Of a stretch of 64,000 nucleotides of DNA, positions 1 to 10,421 are shown piece after piece. The stretch is from NCBI RefSeq assembly GCF_963675165.1, contig NC_087378.1, positions 6,257,205-6,321,204 on the forward strand. Reading direction: 5' to 3'. Origin of the DNA: Halichondria panicea. Taxonomy: Eukaryota > Porifera > Demospongiae > Suberitida > Halichondriidae. The position numbers were made by a program, and so were the translations under genes. The notes beneath the pieces were generated by a model, which was not told the origin of the DNA, made no database searches, and saw nothing but the letters and a program-made list of their open reading frames with translations. Each line of letters begins with the position of its first letter. Position 1 is the stretch's first letter.

Positions 1-498
1 CCACACATACACATACACACCAATAATCTACCCATGCTGCGCACGCACGCACGGCGTAATAAGACTGCTTCTAGGAATGTAGGGGGCAACCAGTTCTACA
101 ATACGTAGCAGCCTATCGTTCAGGGTAAGGTAACAGTCCTTATTATAACGGTCGGCAGTCGGCCCTTTACCGACCATTTAGTGCTAGTGCACCCATTTAG
201 TGCACGTGACTGGTCAATTTGCTGTGACAGACAATATTTTAGTGCTAGTACTAGTTCTGTAGCTCTGTTCTTTAAGTCTAGTACTAGTTCTAGTTCTGAT
301 AGCTCTGAAGGCTAGAAGGAGCAGGCATCTAGTTAGTATTACTACTTTTGAAAGGTGAAAACAGACTGTGCTAAACAGCATAGAAGAACCATCTTGTTGA
401 GTCACTCAAGGAAAAATCTTTGTAAGCATTTTGATGGATGGCTCCACAGCTATATGTCAGGCCATCAGAGTATATGGTAGGACATTATGTCCTTTCGA
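1..498. other. No gene seen
   Basis: AT-rich sequence. The only open frames are short, without recognisable domains or splice context. It could be flanking sequence of the repeat cluster that begins near 499. Confidence 0.5.
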
Positions 499-747
499 TT
501 CTAAATCCTTATAATAAGCACTGGGGTATGGGTACTCTCTAAGGGGGAGAACTTCCACAAGTGCTTTTAAAATCCATGCAACTTGAATCTCATTATGAAA
601 GCACCGTGGGTACTGATGATCTCTAAATCCTTATAATAAGCACTTGGGGTAAGGGTATTCTCTAAGGGGGAGAACCTCCACAAGTGCTTTTTAAAATCCA
701 ACTTGATTCTCATTATAATTATAATGAGAGCGCCGTGGGTACTGATG
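499..747. repeat. Tandem duplication, unit about 122 bp, two copies
   Basis: The block starting TCTAAATCCTTATAATAAGC at about 499-503 is repeated from about 622, with the same following text (AAGGGGGAGAAC, CCACAAGTGCTTTT, a GTGGGTACTGATG end). The copies differ by a few substitutions and a small insertion. The end of each unit (CACCGTGGGTACTGATG) resembles the edge of the repeat family also found at about 8.2 kb and 52.4 kb, so the duplication may be part of a transposon end. Confidence 0.8.
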
Positions 748-1552
748 CCTCAGTGGAGGAGCCAAAGCTTTATGGCAACGAAGCTACAGTACTAGCAGAC
801 TAGCAGACTATTATTAAATACATTACACATGCATGCAGAGTGTAGAATGGTGAAAATGACTATTTGTGGCTATACCCTCTCTCACAAGCTGCACAGTCGA
901 CAACTTCAAAGTCTATAATTATTAATGGCTGCAATGAACAGTGTGGCTTTGCAGCTCTTTTCTCACTCTTGCAGCTGCGAATAGCTAGCATTCTAGTGCA
1001 GAGCTAACTACTAACTACTAGCCAACAGTGGCGAATCCAGGAAAAAGGAAAGGGGGTTACGCCCATTTCCAGTCACACATTGTGCAGTAAGACTAGGGAA
1101 AATCTCCATTCTCAGCCAGGGGAAGTCCCATAATAGACTTTCGTAGAGCTAGCTAACTGCTATGCCTAACAGTCAACTAGCTAGCCTAGGTTAACCATTG
1201 ACTTTGAACACTCTTTTGGCAGTTGATACATCAAAACAACAGGTAGAATCATTGAATCAAAAGCTAGCTGGTAGCTGTAGCAAAACCATAATACATGTAG
1301 CTAGACTGAACGGGGGATCTGGGATCTCTCCCTGAATCCGCCACTGGCCAACATATTTTGCTACGCAAGAGTCTAAAGAGTCTGCAAGGTGACCATAACT
1401 CCAGAATGAAGCATTATTTTGTAATTACAATCCGTTACTAGAAGCTATAGAAAGTATTACTTGCACTTCATTTTGAGCAGCTGTAACACTCTACGCAGAC
1501 GGACACACTACCGTAAACCTTGCTGCACATGCACACCTGAGGCATAACAAGC
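745..1552. repeat. Dispersed repeat, family A copy 1 (GATGCCTCRGTGG ends)
   Basis: Begins GATGCCTCAGTGG and ends near CACACCTGAGGCAT, a short inverted pair. Internal text (CTCTTTTCTCACTCTTGCAGCT, TAGCATTCTAGTGCAGAGCT, TCTAGAAGCCTATAGAAA-like, TTGAGCAGCTGTA, ACACACTACCGTA) recurs at 8198-8795 and, inverted, at 52588-53135. There is no coding capacity, so it looks like a non-autonomous DNA transposon. A second element (1026-1346) is inserted inside it. Confidence 0.65.
1026..1346. mobile_element. Nested MITE-like element with CAGTGGCG ends
   Basis: Left end CAGTGGCGAATCCAGG and right end CCTGAATCCGCCACTG form imperfect terminal inverted repeats. The flanks GCCAA (1021-1025) and GCCAA (1347-1351) look like a short target-site duplication. 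It has no transposase and lies inside repeat family A copy 1. Confidence 0.7.
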
Positions 1553-1880
1553 TTTCTGATACAGACTGGCTCACATAATCCCAAAGACAACAGCCTAGTC
1601 AGTGATACAGGTACCAGGGTTTCATAGAAGGGGGGGGCGCCCTGGGATTTCCCACCCCCAGCCAAATCCCCCCTAGAAATCTGAAAAATTAATGATGTCA
1701 TGTATGTCATGTATAGTAAAATGTCATGGTTTGACACAAATTGAACATCAGATAATAAAAATTTTCACGGGGAACGATCCCTGGACCCCCCTGAATTAAA
1801 CGTTTTTCCCTTACTGAGTACTGAAACCCATTCCATAACTTGTTTCCTCTTTTAGAGGTCATCATCCACCCAACATCTCA

Positions 1881-3090
1881 CTAGAACTGACAGAATATTA
1901 AACCAGCAGAATTCCGCCGCCAAACCAAACCAGCTAGACTGGCATTGCATTGAAGCTTCAACCTAACATACAGTGTAGCACAACATAAATGTACTTCACA
2001 ACATACCAAAATAATTCTCTTTGTGTTGCTTTTGGTAACAGATCTAAAACAGAATCCGACCAGATAAGCAGCGAAGGGTAGCAAAAGCCCAGCACTCATG
2101 CTTCTGGCCAAATAATCCATGCTCCCCCCTAGGCCATCTTGTGAGGATTGAAGCGGCTCCCTACATGGAGTGGGCCATATCCAGTCAATGTAGCCACCCA
2201 GCAGTGGGACATAGCTCAGCTTAGAAGACACCTTCTCTCTCCAAAAGTAGAGCAATCTGTAACAAAAACAATGCACATTTAAATGTCATGTGCAGTACAC
2301 CCAAATACATTATAATTATTTGCCCACTGAATAAGAAAAAGGTGCATGCAATAGTGACACCCATGTACGTGCTCTGGATAGTAGTTAACATCCGGACACA
2401 TTGCCCCACTAGCCTGTTTGTGGCCAGGTATTTGGTTTATCATTTGTTGCTAGGGTAACTAATATCCAATCGGAAAAATATGTCAATTACAAAGACACAC
2501 GTTTGAGCCAGCTAAGCATACATAATTAAATAGTGAATATACTGTTTGTATACATGCACACCCTAGGTCAGTGTGTGAGGTATTTACAGTGAGTGTACCT
2601 TCCTTCAACATCCAGAGCTTCCAGTGTGATCAATGCCACAGGTATCATGGGTAAGCCAATCACAATCTTCAGTGGATTTTCTGCCGCATTTCCAAAGAAG
2701 TTTGTCGACTGTTCCTTACCCAGTACCAGCACAACCACCCCAACACCATACGAGAAAGCTACATAGTAAGCACATGATGCTCCCAAGACACTTAAAGCAA
2801 ACGGTGACACTCTGGTGATTAATCTGTCTACAGGGTCGAGGATGACTGCAACACTCATTTCTTGTTGGCTCGACATCAATTGCTGGAAAGGAATATTTTG
2901 GAATTTACAAGAGACAGTCAGCTGGCTAGATAGATTAGGTCATGGAATTTATAGACTACAACAAACAAATTGCATTCATGTACTACAACTTCATCTATAC
3001 AAATGTTAGAGTCTTGTGTGTCTTACTGTATCTTTCAGGCTTGATCCTTTCTTCTTCTGTATACCATCGTTTAGTATCTCTTCGAGACAA
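1881..3090 (-). pseudogene. MARCH5-like paralog lacking a visible RING-CH finger
   Basis: Three minus-strand exons align with the neighbouring MARCH5 gene: about 3090-3027 (CLEEILNDGIQKKKGSS, matching CLQQWIDEKQKGSS), 2882-2599 (membrane segment; LITRVSPFALSV, FSYGVGVVVLVLGKE) and 2256-2007 (DYLARSMSAGLLLPFAAYLV). Phases of the last two join cleanly (GGAAG then ATTG). The zinc-binding CPQC step of the RING-CH domain is replaced by unrelated residues, and no exon carrying the first cysteines was found upstream. The 3' exon either splices at 2006 to something I cannot find or reads through to a stop at 1881. It lies just downstream of, and on the same strand as, the intact gene, which suggests a tandem duplicate. 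It may be a decaying copy, or a membrane-only protein that no longer acts as a ligase. Coding conservation of the membrane part argues it was functional recently. Confidence 0.6.
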
Positions 3091-3358
3091 GTAAACCCAG
3101 AACAGTGAGCTAATAATTAATTATTGACAACTGTGATGCACTTCAATTAGAAAATCAGATAGCTAAAAAGCTACACAGTAAACAAAAGAAACACAGCATT
3201 CAATGTTTGGTTGGTCTGCCTATAATTAATGTGTATAATTTCAGCACAGGTGAAGGAAAACTAAGTTAAGTAGTTCTAAGCTAGTGAATAGAAATAAAAA
3301 TGAACTGATGTACATTGACCATCGAGCATGTGAGACTTGCAACAGTTCCCTAGGCTAG

Positions 3359-4642
3359 TTACGGGAAATTGTAGTCAGTGGCCATGGTGGGTGGACTTGC
3401 TCCTACCAGCCGGCCTCTGTGGTGTTCAATGCTGATCTTTGCGATGTAGGAGAGTAGAAGATATATTGATCCACCCTGCAAACAGGAATAGCAATAGTTC
3501 AGAAACATAAACAAACACAAAGTGTGCATGCAGTGGAATCATCTATGACACATAAGGAAACTACGCAACCCTCAAGGAGAAGCTCATCACAACTGTGTAC
3601 ATAGATCAATTAAGTTGACTCACTTTTATTACACCTAAACTTAGCAAATCAGTTTAATTTATTATTTATGGTACGTACATACTGTACATACACGACTACT
3701 GTACTTCTTCGAAATAAGGCGCTCTCCAAATTATGCGCCACTTGATCATGTCTTTTGTGTTTTGTGTACAGTAGTCTCAATCATGTTTTTTGGGCACACT
3801 ATTTCGAAGAAAAGAAGCACACAGTACATAATTCTTACCAGTAAAGTTCTTCTGAGAGAGCTCTGTGACTTCAGAATATAGGAGAGGGCATATCCGATAG
3901 TGGAGGCAATCAAGGGGAGCGAGAAGGTTCCAAGCAGACAGCGAGAGAGAAAGGGGAGTACTGCCACAGGGGCAGCCATGAATTTCTTTTGAGGATTGTG
4001 TCCAGTGGCCATTGATTTTAGAATTGGAATCCGCTTGGCTAGGGAATAAAGTGCTGGAGAGATGAATCTGTACCAGAATTTCAGGGCCTGGACTTCCAAT
4101 CGAACCAACTTCACACTGAGAACAGCCCAGGGCAAGAGAGGAAGAGTGAGAGCAAGAATCGAAGACTCGGGGTTGCCAAAGAATGCGATAGAGCGTTCCC
4201 TACCAAGAGACACTGTAGCTACAGCTATACCATATGTGAAGGATACCCAGTATATTGAAGATGCTGTCAGCCCGGCCAATATCATCGGGGCACTGAAAGT
4301 AATCGCTCTGTTTAGGTACTCATAACAGACAAGGAATGGACTCGCACTCGGGTAGAGGATTTGATATGGATACTGACATTGCGGACAGCTAACGTCAATT
4401 GAAGAGCTGCCTTTTTGCTTTTCGTCTATCCACTGCTGAAGGCAAACTTGGTGCACCCACTTTGTAGCACCACGACACATGCACGGACAAGTCCAATCGC
4501 TTCCAGGCTCGTCCTCTTCAGTGGCAAAGCAGACCCAACATGTTCTCCTATGGGGGTATGTCAGTAATGTATTGACAATGGGACAAGGGACAACTTACTC
4601 TGAGAAGCTATCAAGCCTTTTAGGAGTTGGTGGTTGATCCAT
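3359..4642 (-). CDS. MARCH5: E3 ubiquitin-protein ligase MARCH5-like (MITOL)
   Basis: Three exons: 4642-4599, 4547-3839 and 3475-3359, phases consistent, stop TAA at 3359. The N-terminus carries a C4HC3 RING-CH finger: RTCWVCFATEEDEPGSDW, then CPCMCRG, WVHQVCLQQW and CPQC, so all zinc ligands are present. About four hydrophobic segments follow (for example FSAPMILAGLTASSIYWVSFTYG and the final exon SIYLLLSYIAKISI). Vertebrate MARCH5 sits in the mitochondrial outer membrane and ubiquitinates fission and fusion factors (Drp1, Mfn) with UBE2 enzymes; orthology, order and size agree with that family. The start is the first ATG of a short exon ending SFSE at a GTAAGT donor. It is divergent from the CPEB gene (351 bp between the two ATGs), and a degenerate tandem copy lies downstream. 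The 3839-3475 intron contains only AT-rich sequence. Confidence 0.9.
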
Positions 4643-4993
4643 GAGTATCTCTACAGTCGAGTCTAGTCTGTGTTTACACCCCTACGTAGTTTGTTACTTT
4701 CTCTAGCTCGACTCGTACTCTCGATCTCTCTCTCTAGCTCTGTGTGGTGCTCTTTGCTGACCTTTGCACTGTTGCGAAACTATATCCATGTGACCACATG
4801 CGGTCTTCGCGGGAAATTAGAATTATTTGTAGATGGCCTAATAATTGTAATAATACAATCAGACAAAGTTTAATTAACTAGCTGAGCTGGATTTCTTGTT
4901 AGGTCTGGAAAACTAGCTCTTTAACACTGCAGCTGTCATCAAAATAGAAATAGTTTGACTTTAGCACCTGAGGCAATCACAAGTTAAGTCTGC
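4643..4993. promoter_or_regulatory. Divergent intergenic region MARCH5 / CPEB
   Basis: A 351-bp gap between the opposing start codons at 4642 (-) and 4994 (+). It must hold both 5' UTRs and promoters unless an upstream non-coding exon exists. No TATA box or other motif stands out convincingly. Confidence 0.45.
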
Positions 4994-7900
4994 ATGGCAA
5001 CGCAACTACTTCTACACAGCCCTAGCCGTCAAGTTGAAAGCAGTGGTGTACCAAGCTATTTTCTGCAACCAGTATTTCTCAGTTCAAGCAGTGAGATGTT
5101 TCGATCAGTTCCCCCTAGAGCTCCACGCAGTGCTAGTACGAGTGGTAATTCCATGGTCTGTGTGGACTGTTTCCAAGCCAAGGGCGAGAATGAACTAAGG
5201 ATCCCTTGTCAGAACCCTAACTGTCACTTTTACCTGCAAGCCCCGGGAGCCAGCAAGATGAGCATTCCTCCAGCCCACAGAAGTACTTCTATCTCTGAAG
5301 CAAGCTTCAATCCATGGTCTCCATTCACTGGAGGATATGATCAGCAACAAGCAGACAGCAACCCACCCCATTATACGATTCCTGCTACACCTCATGCATC
5401 CTCCTTGTGGGCCTACCCTGCGTCAAGCATGCTGTCAAAGAAGTCTATTCAGAAGCAGCGAACTCAGTCTGTCTGTTTCGAGAACGAACGTGAGAAGATC
5501 AAGTCGGGTCGTTACCTCCGATCGAGGCTCATGTCTCTTCCCATGTCAGAAGTCCTGGAGCAAGTGGAAACCAGCGATATGGTGGAGGATGCGTTTGTGT
5601 CTACTCCACTGTTTAGAGGAGAAGAGGGAAAGGTAACTTTTTTGTATGGTTTATATACGTACGTACTTGCATCATACCATGTCTACAGTGCACTACTGTA
5701 CTTACTTAAGGCAACACTTAAAATAATTACGAAGCCGGAGGTCGTTTCTTTTGGAGGTTGATAAATTATCCTGGTGTCGCATATTTAGAGGGTCGCATCT
5801 AATTGAGGTTACTCTATATACTATCCTCGGTTACAGGCCGCTTAAATTATATTGTTTTTAGTGGCCTGGAATCGAGGCTATGGTTTTACCTCTATTTAGG
5901 ACGCAACATGAAAAGTAATTGTCAACGCAGCAGTCGCTACTTTTAGAGGTCAGAAAATTGCCTAAGATCAAAGGTGTCGCATATTTGGAGGGTTGCCTTA
6001 AATCGCACTTTACACCATCAGTTGTTGCAAAATACATGTATTCCATGTGTTGGGTCGTCGCCCGGTTCCTGTGAAACTTAAATCGAGAAAGGGGATCTCC
6101 ATTCTATGCCTAATTATTAGTCATTACATTTCCTGAGTTTTTGTTATCCATCCCATTGAATACTATTCATTTACACCTTTGCTACGTGCAGCTGCAGCGG
6201 CTCACTCCAGACACAGACAAAGACAGTGGTACCTGTAGTCCATACGGAATACTGGACTGGGCTGACCCACACAAAACTCGACTGCCCATCGTAGACTGTA
6301 CTGTGCCGGATGCAACCTGTTTCGATATGGGGTTACTCAAAGCTGAGCTCTGCTCCACTTCAGGTTAGTTACACATTGTTTTTCCTGTACATTCGGTTGC
6401 CTGTATCAGTGCAGTTTGCCAAGATCTTGTTCTAGCATGTCAAGAGCTTAAGATCTTGTTCTAGCGTGCACAATCTACAACAACCACAAGTCTTACCCAG
6501 TTTGCTAACCAACCCCCCCACAATGATTCTGCAGGTTGTAAGCAACCCCCTCCTCCTTCTAGTGGCAGTACTGGTTCACCCACTACCACTGACTCTCTCA
6601 GACAGTTCCTGTTAGCTGGTCAATTCACTAGCCTCCTAAACTGCAATGACACATACTCTCGCAAGGTCTTTGTTGGTGGGCTACCTCCTGACCTGGATGA
6701 TGGTAAGTATCGGTTTTATTTTATAGACTAATTTTAACTTCCAAAGTTCCATTGTGTCAGTTGCTCACATTTTTCTAAGTTAGATGCCATTACTACAATT
6801 TACGTGATGTATTTCTCGTCTTACTGCAGAAGACATCAAGAGCATCTTTGCTCGTTTTGGGTCTCTCTCCGTGGACTGGCCACATAAACTACACACCAAA
6901 TCCTGTGTGCCCCCTAGAGGTGAGCTGTGGTTTGATACTACATGTGTTGGTTAACACTCTTGCCACAAGCCTTTTGTGTGTATTGTATTCCATTAGGTTG
7001 GAAAGTCATACTAGTCAGATTGTTGAGTTTTGTTTGTTTGATAGGATGTCTTCATTATCGCTCTCTTGAGGGCAGTCAAGTGCTAACTACCTTTTCACAC
7101 CTGTCCCTATGTTAGATATGATGGGCTCCTTATAATGTCTACTCAGCCTATTAGCAGTCCCCTGATTATTCACACTTGCAGATATTACATCATTCACTAG
7201 CTAAGCAGAGTGTCAACATACATTGTGGTGGTGAAGATTTAAAACTACGCAATTTTCTATTTCCAGATTTTCCCTTGTAGTTAACCCCAAAACAAGGCCT
7301 AGTATAACACTTGTTCCCATCACTGAGCCCGATCCCTGTATTGGGTCAAGTGATAGCCATTTAATGTGTTTCCCCTGTTACAGGGTACGCTTTCCTTCTG
7401 TTTAAAGATGAGTCTTCAGTACACAAGCTCCTTCTCTCCTGCTCCTCTGAGAGCAACAAGTACTTCATCTACATTCCCACCAACACAATGACCAAGAAGA
7501 AGGTATGTGTAATGTTATGTTCTTTGTCTACAGTTACTGTGCCTAGGAATCACCCCCAGCTTTACCTAAGTTGAGTCTTTGTTTGCTGCTTGCTAACTAT
7601 CACATTAGGGAAGCTTAGTTCACGTGTACATTTTTACATTTTACAGTGTATAAATCAGTGTTTTTCAACCATAATCATCAGCTATCCTATCCCCAGGTTC
7701 AGATCAGGCCGTGGTGTTTGTCGGATAGTCTCTGTATCAAGGAGCCCCCTGAGAATCTCGACCTTCGCAAGGCTGTGTTTGTGGGCGGAGTCCCTCGACC
7801 TCTCAAAGCTGTTGAACTGGCTCAGATCATGAGGGACAAGTATGGTAGCGTTGTGCTGGTAGCCATTGACTGTGACACTGACCTCAAATATCCTAAAGGT

Positions 7901-9283
7901 ACACATAATTATTGTGATACTCAAAGTTATCTCCGTTGCCACCTTCACCTTAGAAATACATGTATATGTACCATTGTATTTTTATAGAATGTAGGAATGA
8001 AGTTTTGTAGCTTGTTGCCTTTATGGAATACATTCCATGTGTTTTCTCACCCAGGTGCTGCCTGTGTTGTGTTCTCCTCTCATGCCAGCTACATAGCAGC
8101 TGTGTCTGCCCGGTTCGTGCAGCTCAATTATGCCAGCATGGACAAAAAGGTGAACTTTTGATTTACTTGTACAAATGTACAATGAAAGCACCACTGGTGC
8201 TGATGCCTCGGTGGATGTGTCAAAGCTACATAACATAAGCAAGATTTTATACACATGTTATCATGATGAACATAGTTTTTGCACAGGCTGTATTAAAATC
8301 GCAGGGAAATTCAATGAGTGAGAAATCGTGATTGTTGCTAAAAGGATACCAAGAGTACAAATTCTAAAATTAATGGCTGCGCACAGGCTGTATTAAAATC
8401 GCAGGGAAATTCAATGAGTGAGAAATCGTGATTGTTGCTAAAAAGATACCAAGAGTACAAATTCTAAAATTAATGGCTGCTAGATTCAGTACAGTACAGT
8501 ACAGTAGAGCCTTGAGTTGCAACACTCCATGGACAAGTTTTGCTATGCACTCTTGTGAAAAGGCTACAATGGCATTCCAAGTAAAGCATATCTCAAGAAC
8601 GAAGAATTATTTTGCAAATCCACGAATAAAAATCCAAGAAAACGCTACTAGAAGCCTATAGAAACTCTTTATTGATCCTTGAGCAGTTGTAGCAGACTAC
8701 ACACAAACACAGACACACAAACACACACAAACACAAACACACTACCGTATACCTCGCTTGCATATGTGCACCGAGGCTGTTTCAGGCATGCATACAATCA
8801 CCTTTACACCTCTACGTATTTATGGAATGTAAAATCCATGCATGGTAACACACAAAACTACTTTTTATACGACGCTCACTTGCAAATCACTAATGTTGAG
8901 ATTGTAGATGTGTGTGTTGCTTAAGTTGTGTAACACCTCCATTTAAGTGTGATTGTAGACTAGTGTACATGTACACTGGTTGTGTTCGGGTTGTCCATAT
9001 AATTATAGCTAGTCCAGCACCATTAGCAGTAAGTACATGTATGTCCTAATTTTGATTGTTTTCTGCTCAGATTGAGATCAAACCATACGTTCTGGAGGGC
9101 CAGATGTGCGATGAGTGCCACGGTGTGCAATGTAACAAAAAGCCTGCTCCTTTCTACTGTGCCAGTCTAAACTGCTTGCAGTATTACTGTGAATACTGCT
9201 GGGCCACCATCCACTCCATGCCGGGAAAACAGAATCACCGACCATTGCAGAAAGACATTCGTAACAAAACTCCTTTTTGCTGA
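4994..9283 (+). CDS. Cytoplasmic polyadenylation element-binding protein, CPEB2-4/Orb2 type (plus-strand copy)
   Basis: Eight exons in continuous phase: 4994-5632, 6192-6363, 6535-6702, 6830-6919, 7384-7502, 7697-7898, 8055-8149, 9071-9283 (565 aa). CPEB proteins bind U-rich elements in mRNA 3' UTRs and control poly(A) tail length and translation. The first 300 residues are Ser/Pro-rich and unstructured. RRM1 starts near residue 314 (RKVFVGGLPPDLDD, SLSVDWPHK), RRM2 near 420 (KAVFVGGVPRPLKAVELAQI), and a ZZ-type zinc-binding domain ends the protein (CDECHGVQC, CASLNCLQYYCEYCWATIHS). VQIRPW and the KPYVLEGQMCDEC segment place it in the CPEB2-4/Orb2 class rather than CPEB1. It is more diverged than the minus-strand copy (for example RGAACVVFSS instead of the usual GAGRVTFS) and its C-terminus stops soon after the ZZ domain. 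The last intron holds a repeat with a 100-bp duplication. Confidence 0.9.
5771..6005. repeat. Decayed repeat in CPEB intron 1
   Basis: GGTGTCGCATATTTAGAGGG at about 5772 recurs as GGTGTCGCATATTTGGAGGG at about 5971, bracketing text with inverted pieces (CCTCGGTTACAGGCCGC and GTGGCCTGGAATCGAGG). No coding capacity. Probably an old non-autonomous transposon. Confidence 0.45.
8198..8795. repeat. Dispersed repeat, family A copy 2 (CPEB last intron)
   Basis: Begins GATGCCTCGGTGG and ends GTGCACCGAGGC, an inverted pair. Body text (GCACTCTTGTGAAAAGGCT, AAGAATTATTTTGCAAATCC, AGAAGCCTATAGAAACTC, ACACTACCGTATACCTCGC) is found inverted at 52588-53135 and, more diverged, at 745-1552. Confidence 0.7.
8281..8480. 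repeat. Near-perfect 100-bp tandem duplication
   Basis: The 100-bp block starting GCACAGGCTGTATTAAAATC at 8281 is repeated directly from 8381 with one visible difference (AAAAGGATACC versus AAAAAGATACC). It lies within repeat family A copy 2, in an intron. The near identity implies a recent event. Confidence 0.9.
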
Positions 9284-10421
9284 GAATGTATATCACAGCA
9301 ATATTTTGGCTGGTATTTATTGTTGTGTTAAACTCAGTGTTTGGAACGTCATCACTTTTGGTTTTATATTTATATTGATTTCGATTCATCTTCTCACTTA
9401 TTTTTTGCGGACTCTTGTATCATGATCGCTCATTGTGTTTGTAACTCATTTAGTTTCTACAGTCCAACTTTGTATGATGTTTTGTACTTGCTTACATGTT
9501 GTTACCATGACTAGTATAATATTGTAGTTATTGACAGCTTCCTATTGAGAACTTTTACTTCTATCTTAATTTTGTAAACAGATTATGTCAAAATGTACTG
9601 CAAGTTGATCTACCAATTACACTCATTAAATTTGGCAGTAGCTCTCAATTTCCGCCCCTATTAGGCTATATAATTATAATTATGTGTTTCTTGCAAGTTT
9701 CTAGAATTAATTATACCTAATTTATATAATTTCATTTTTTTAGATTCCCAAAGGCTTTCCCGGGAACATCCCACTGACATCACCCTCACCCCTAAGTTTT
9801 CATCACGCACTATATACATTGCGACATGATTTTTAATGCTCCATTGGAGATTACAGCAACTCTGATCTACATTTTGTACCCTGCTTCATGCATATCACAA
9901 TCTTGAATGTTATAATTATTAAAACTCAACAAGACATGAGTACAGTATATTTCAATGTGAGAATGAGTTGAAAAGTCATAAGAATGTGTGGCAAAACTTA
10001 GGTACAGTTTTTGTTCGTCATAGTAACATGAATGTACAAACTCCTTGCGTAACGGATCATTGAAAAAGAGTAATTTTGAAACCTGTCCTTGCAGGTTGTA
10101 ATTATGACAATAACAAAACATCAAGAGTGTAAAATTAAGCAGAATTAAAATCAAACTGCCTAATACTCATTTACACACACAATAAGTACAAGCAAAAGAC
10201 CTGTGACATCTGCAACAAACTTGAGGGGACTGGGTTAGATTAATTTCGATAGAAACACAACGGAACCAAATCGAGGCACAAGTGTACAAACATATTTCTT
10301 AGCAAAGTAGCATAAAATAAATAGTATAATATCTTTTCAAAGAGATTGGGTTGCACTTATCAACTTTAGAAGAGGTTTTTTTATCTTATTTCTTGCACAG
10401 CAAATTTTCAGACAATCAATC
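9284..10421. other. Convergent 3' region between the two CPEB genes
   Basis: About 1.1 kb between stop codons at 9283 (+) and 10422 (-). It must contain both 3' UTRs. It is AT-rich, with an ATTAAA at about 9625 that could serve the plus gene. No other gene seen. Confidence 0.5.

Noticed and set aside
1468-1737. 89-codon minus-strand open frame
   Set aside because: It lies across the end of repeat family A and flanking low-complexity sequence; no domain, no splice partners.
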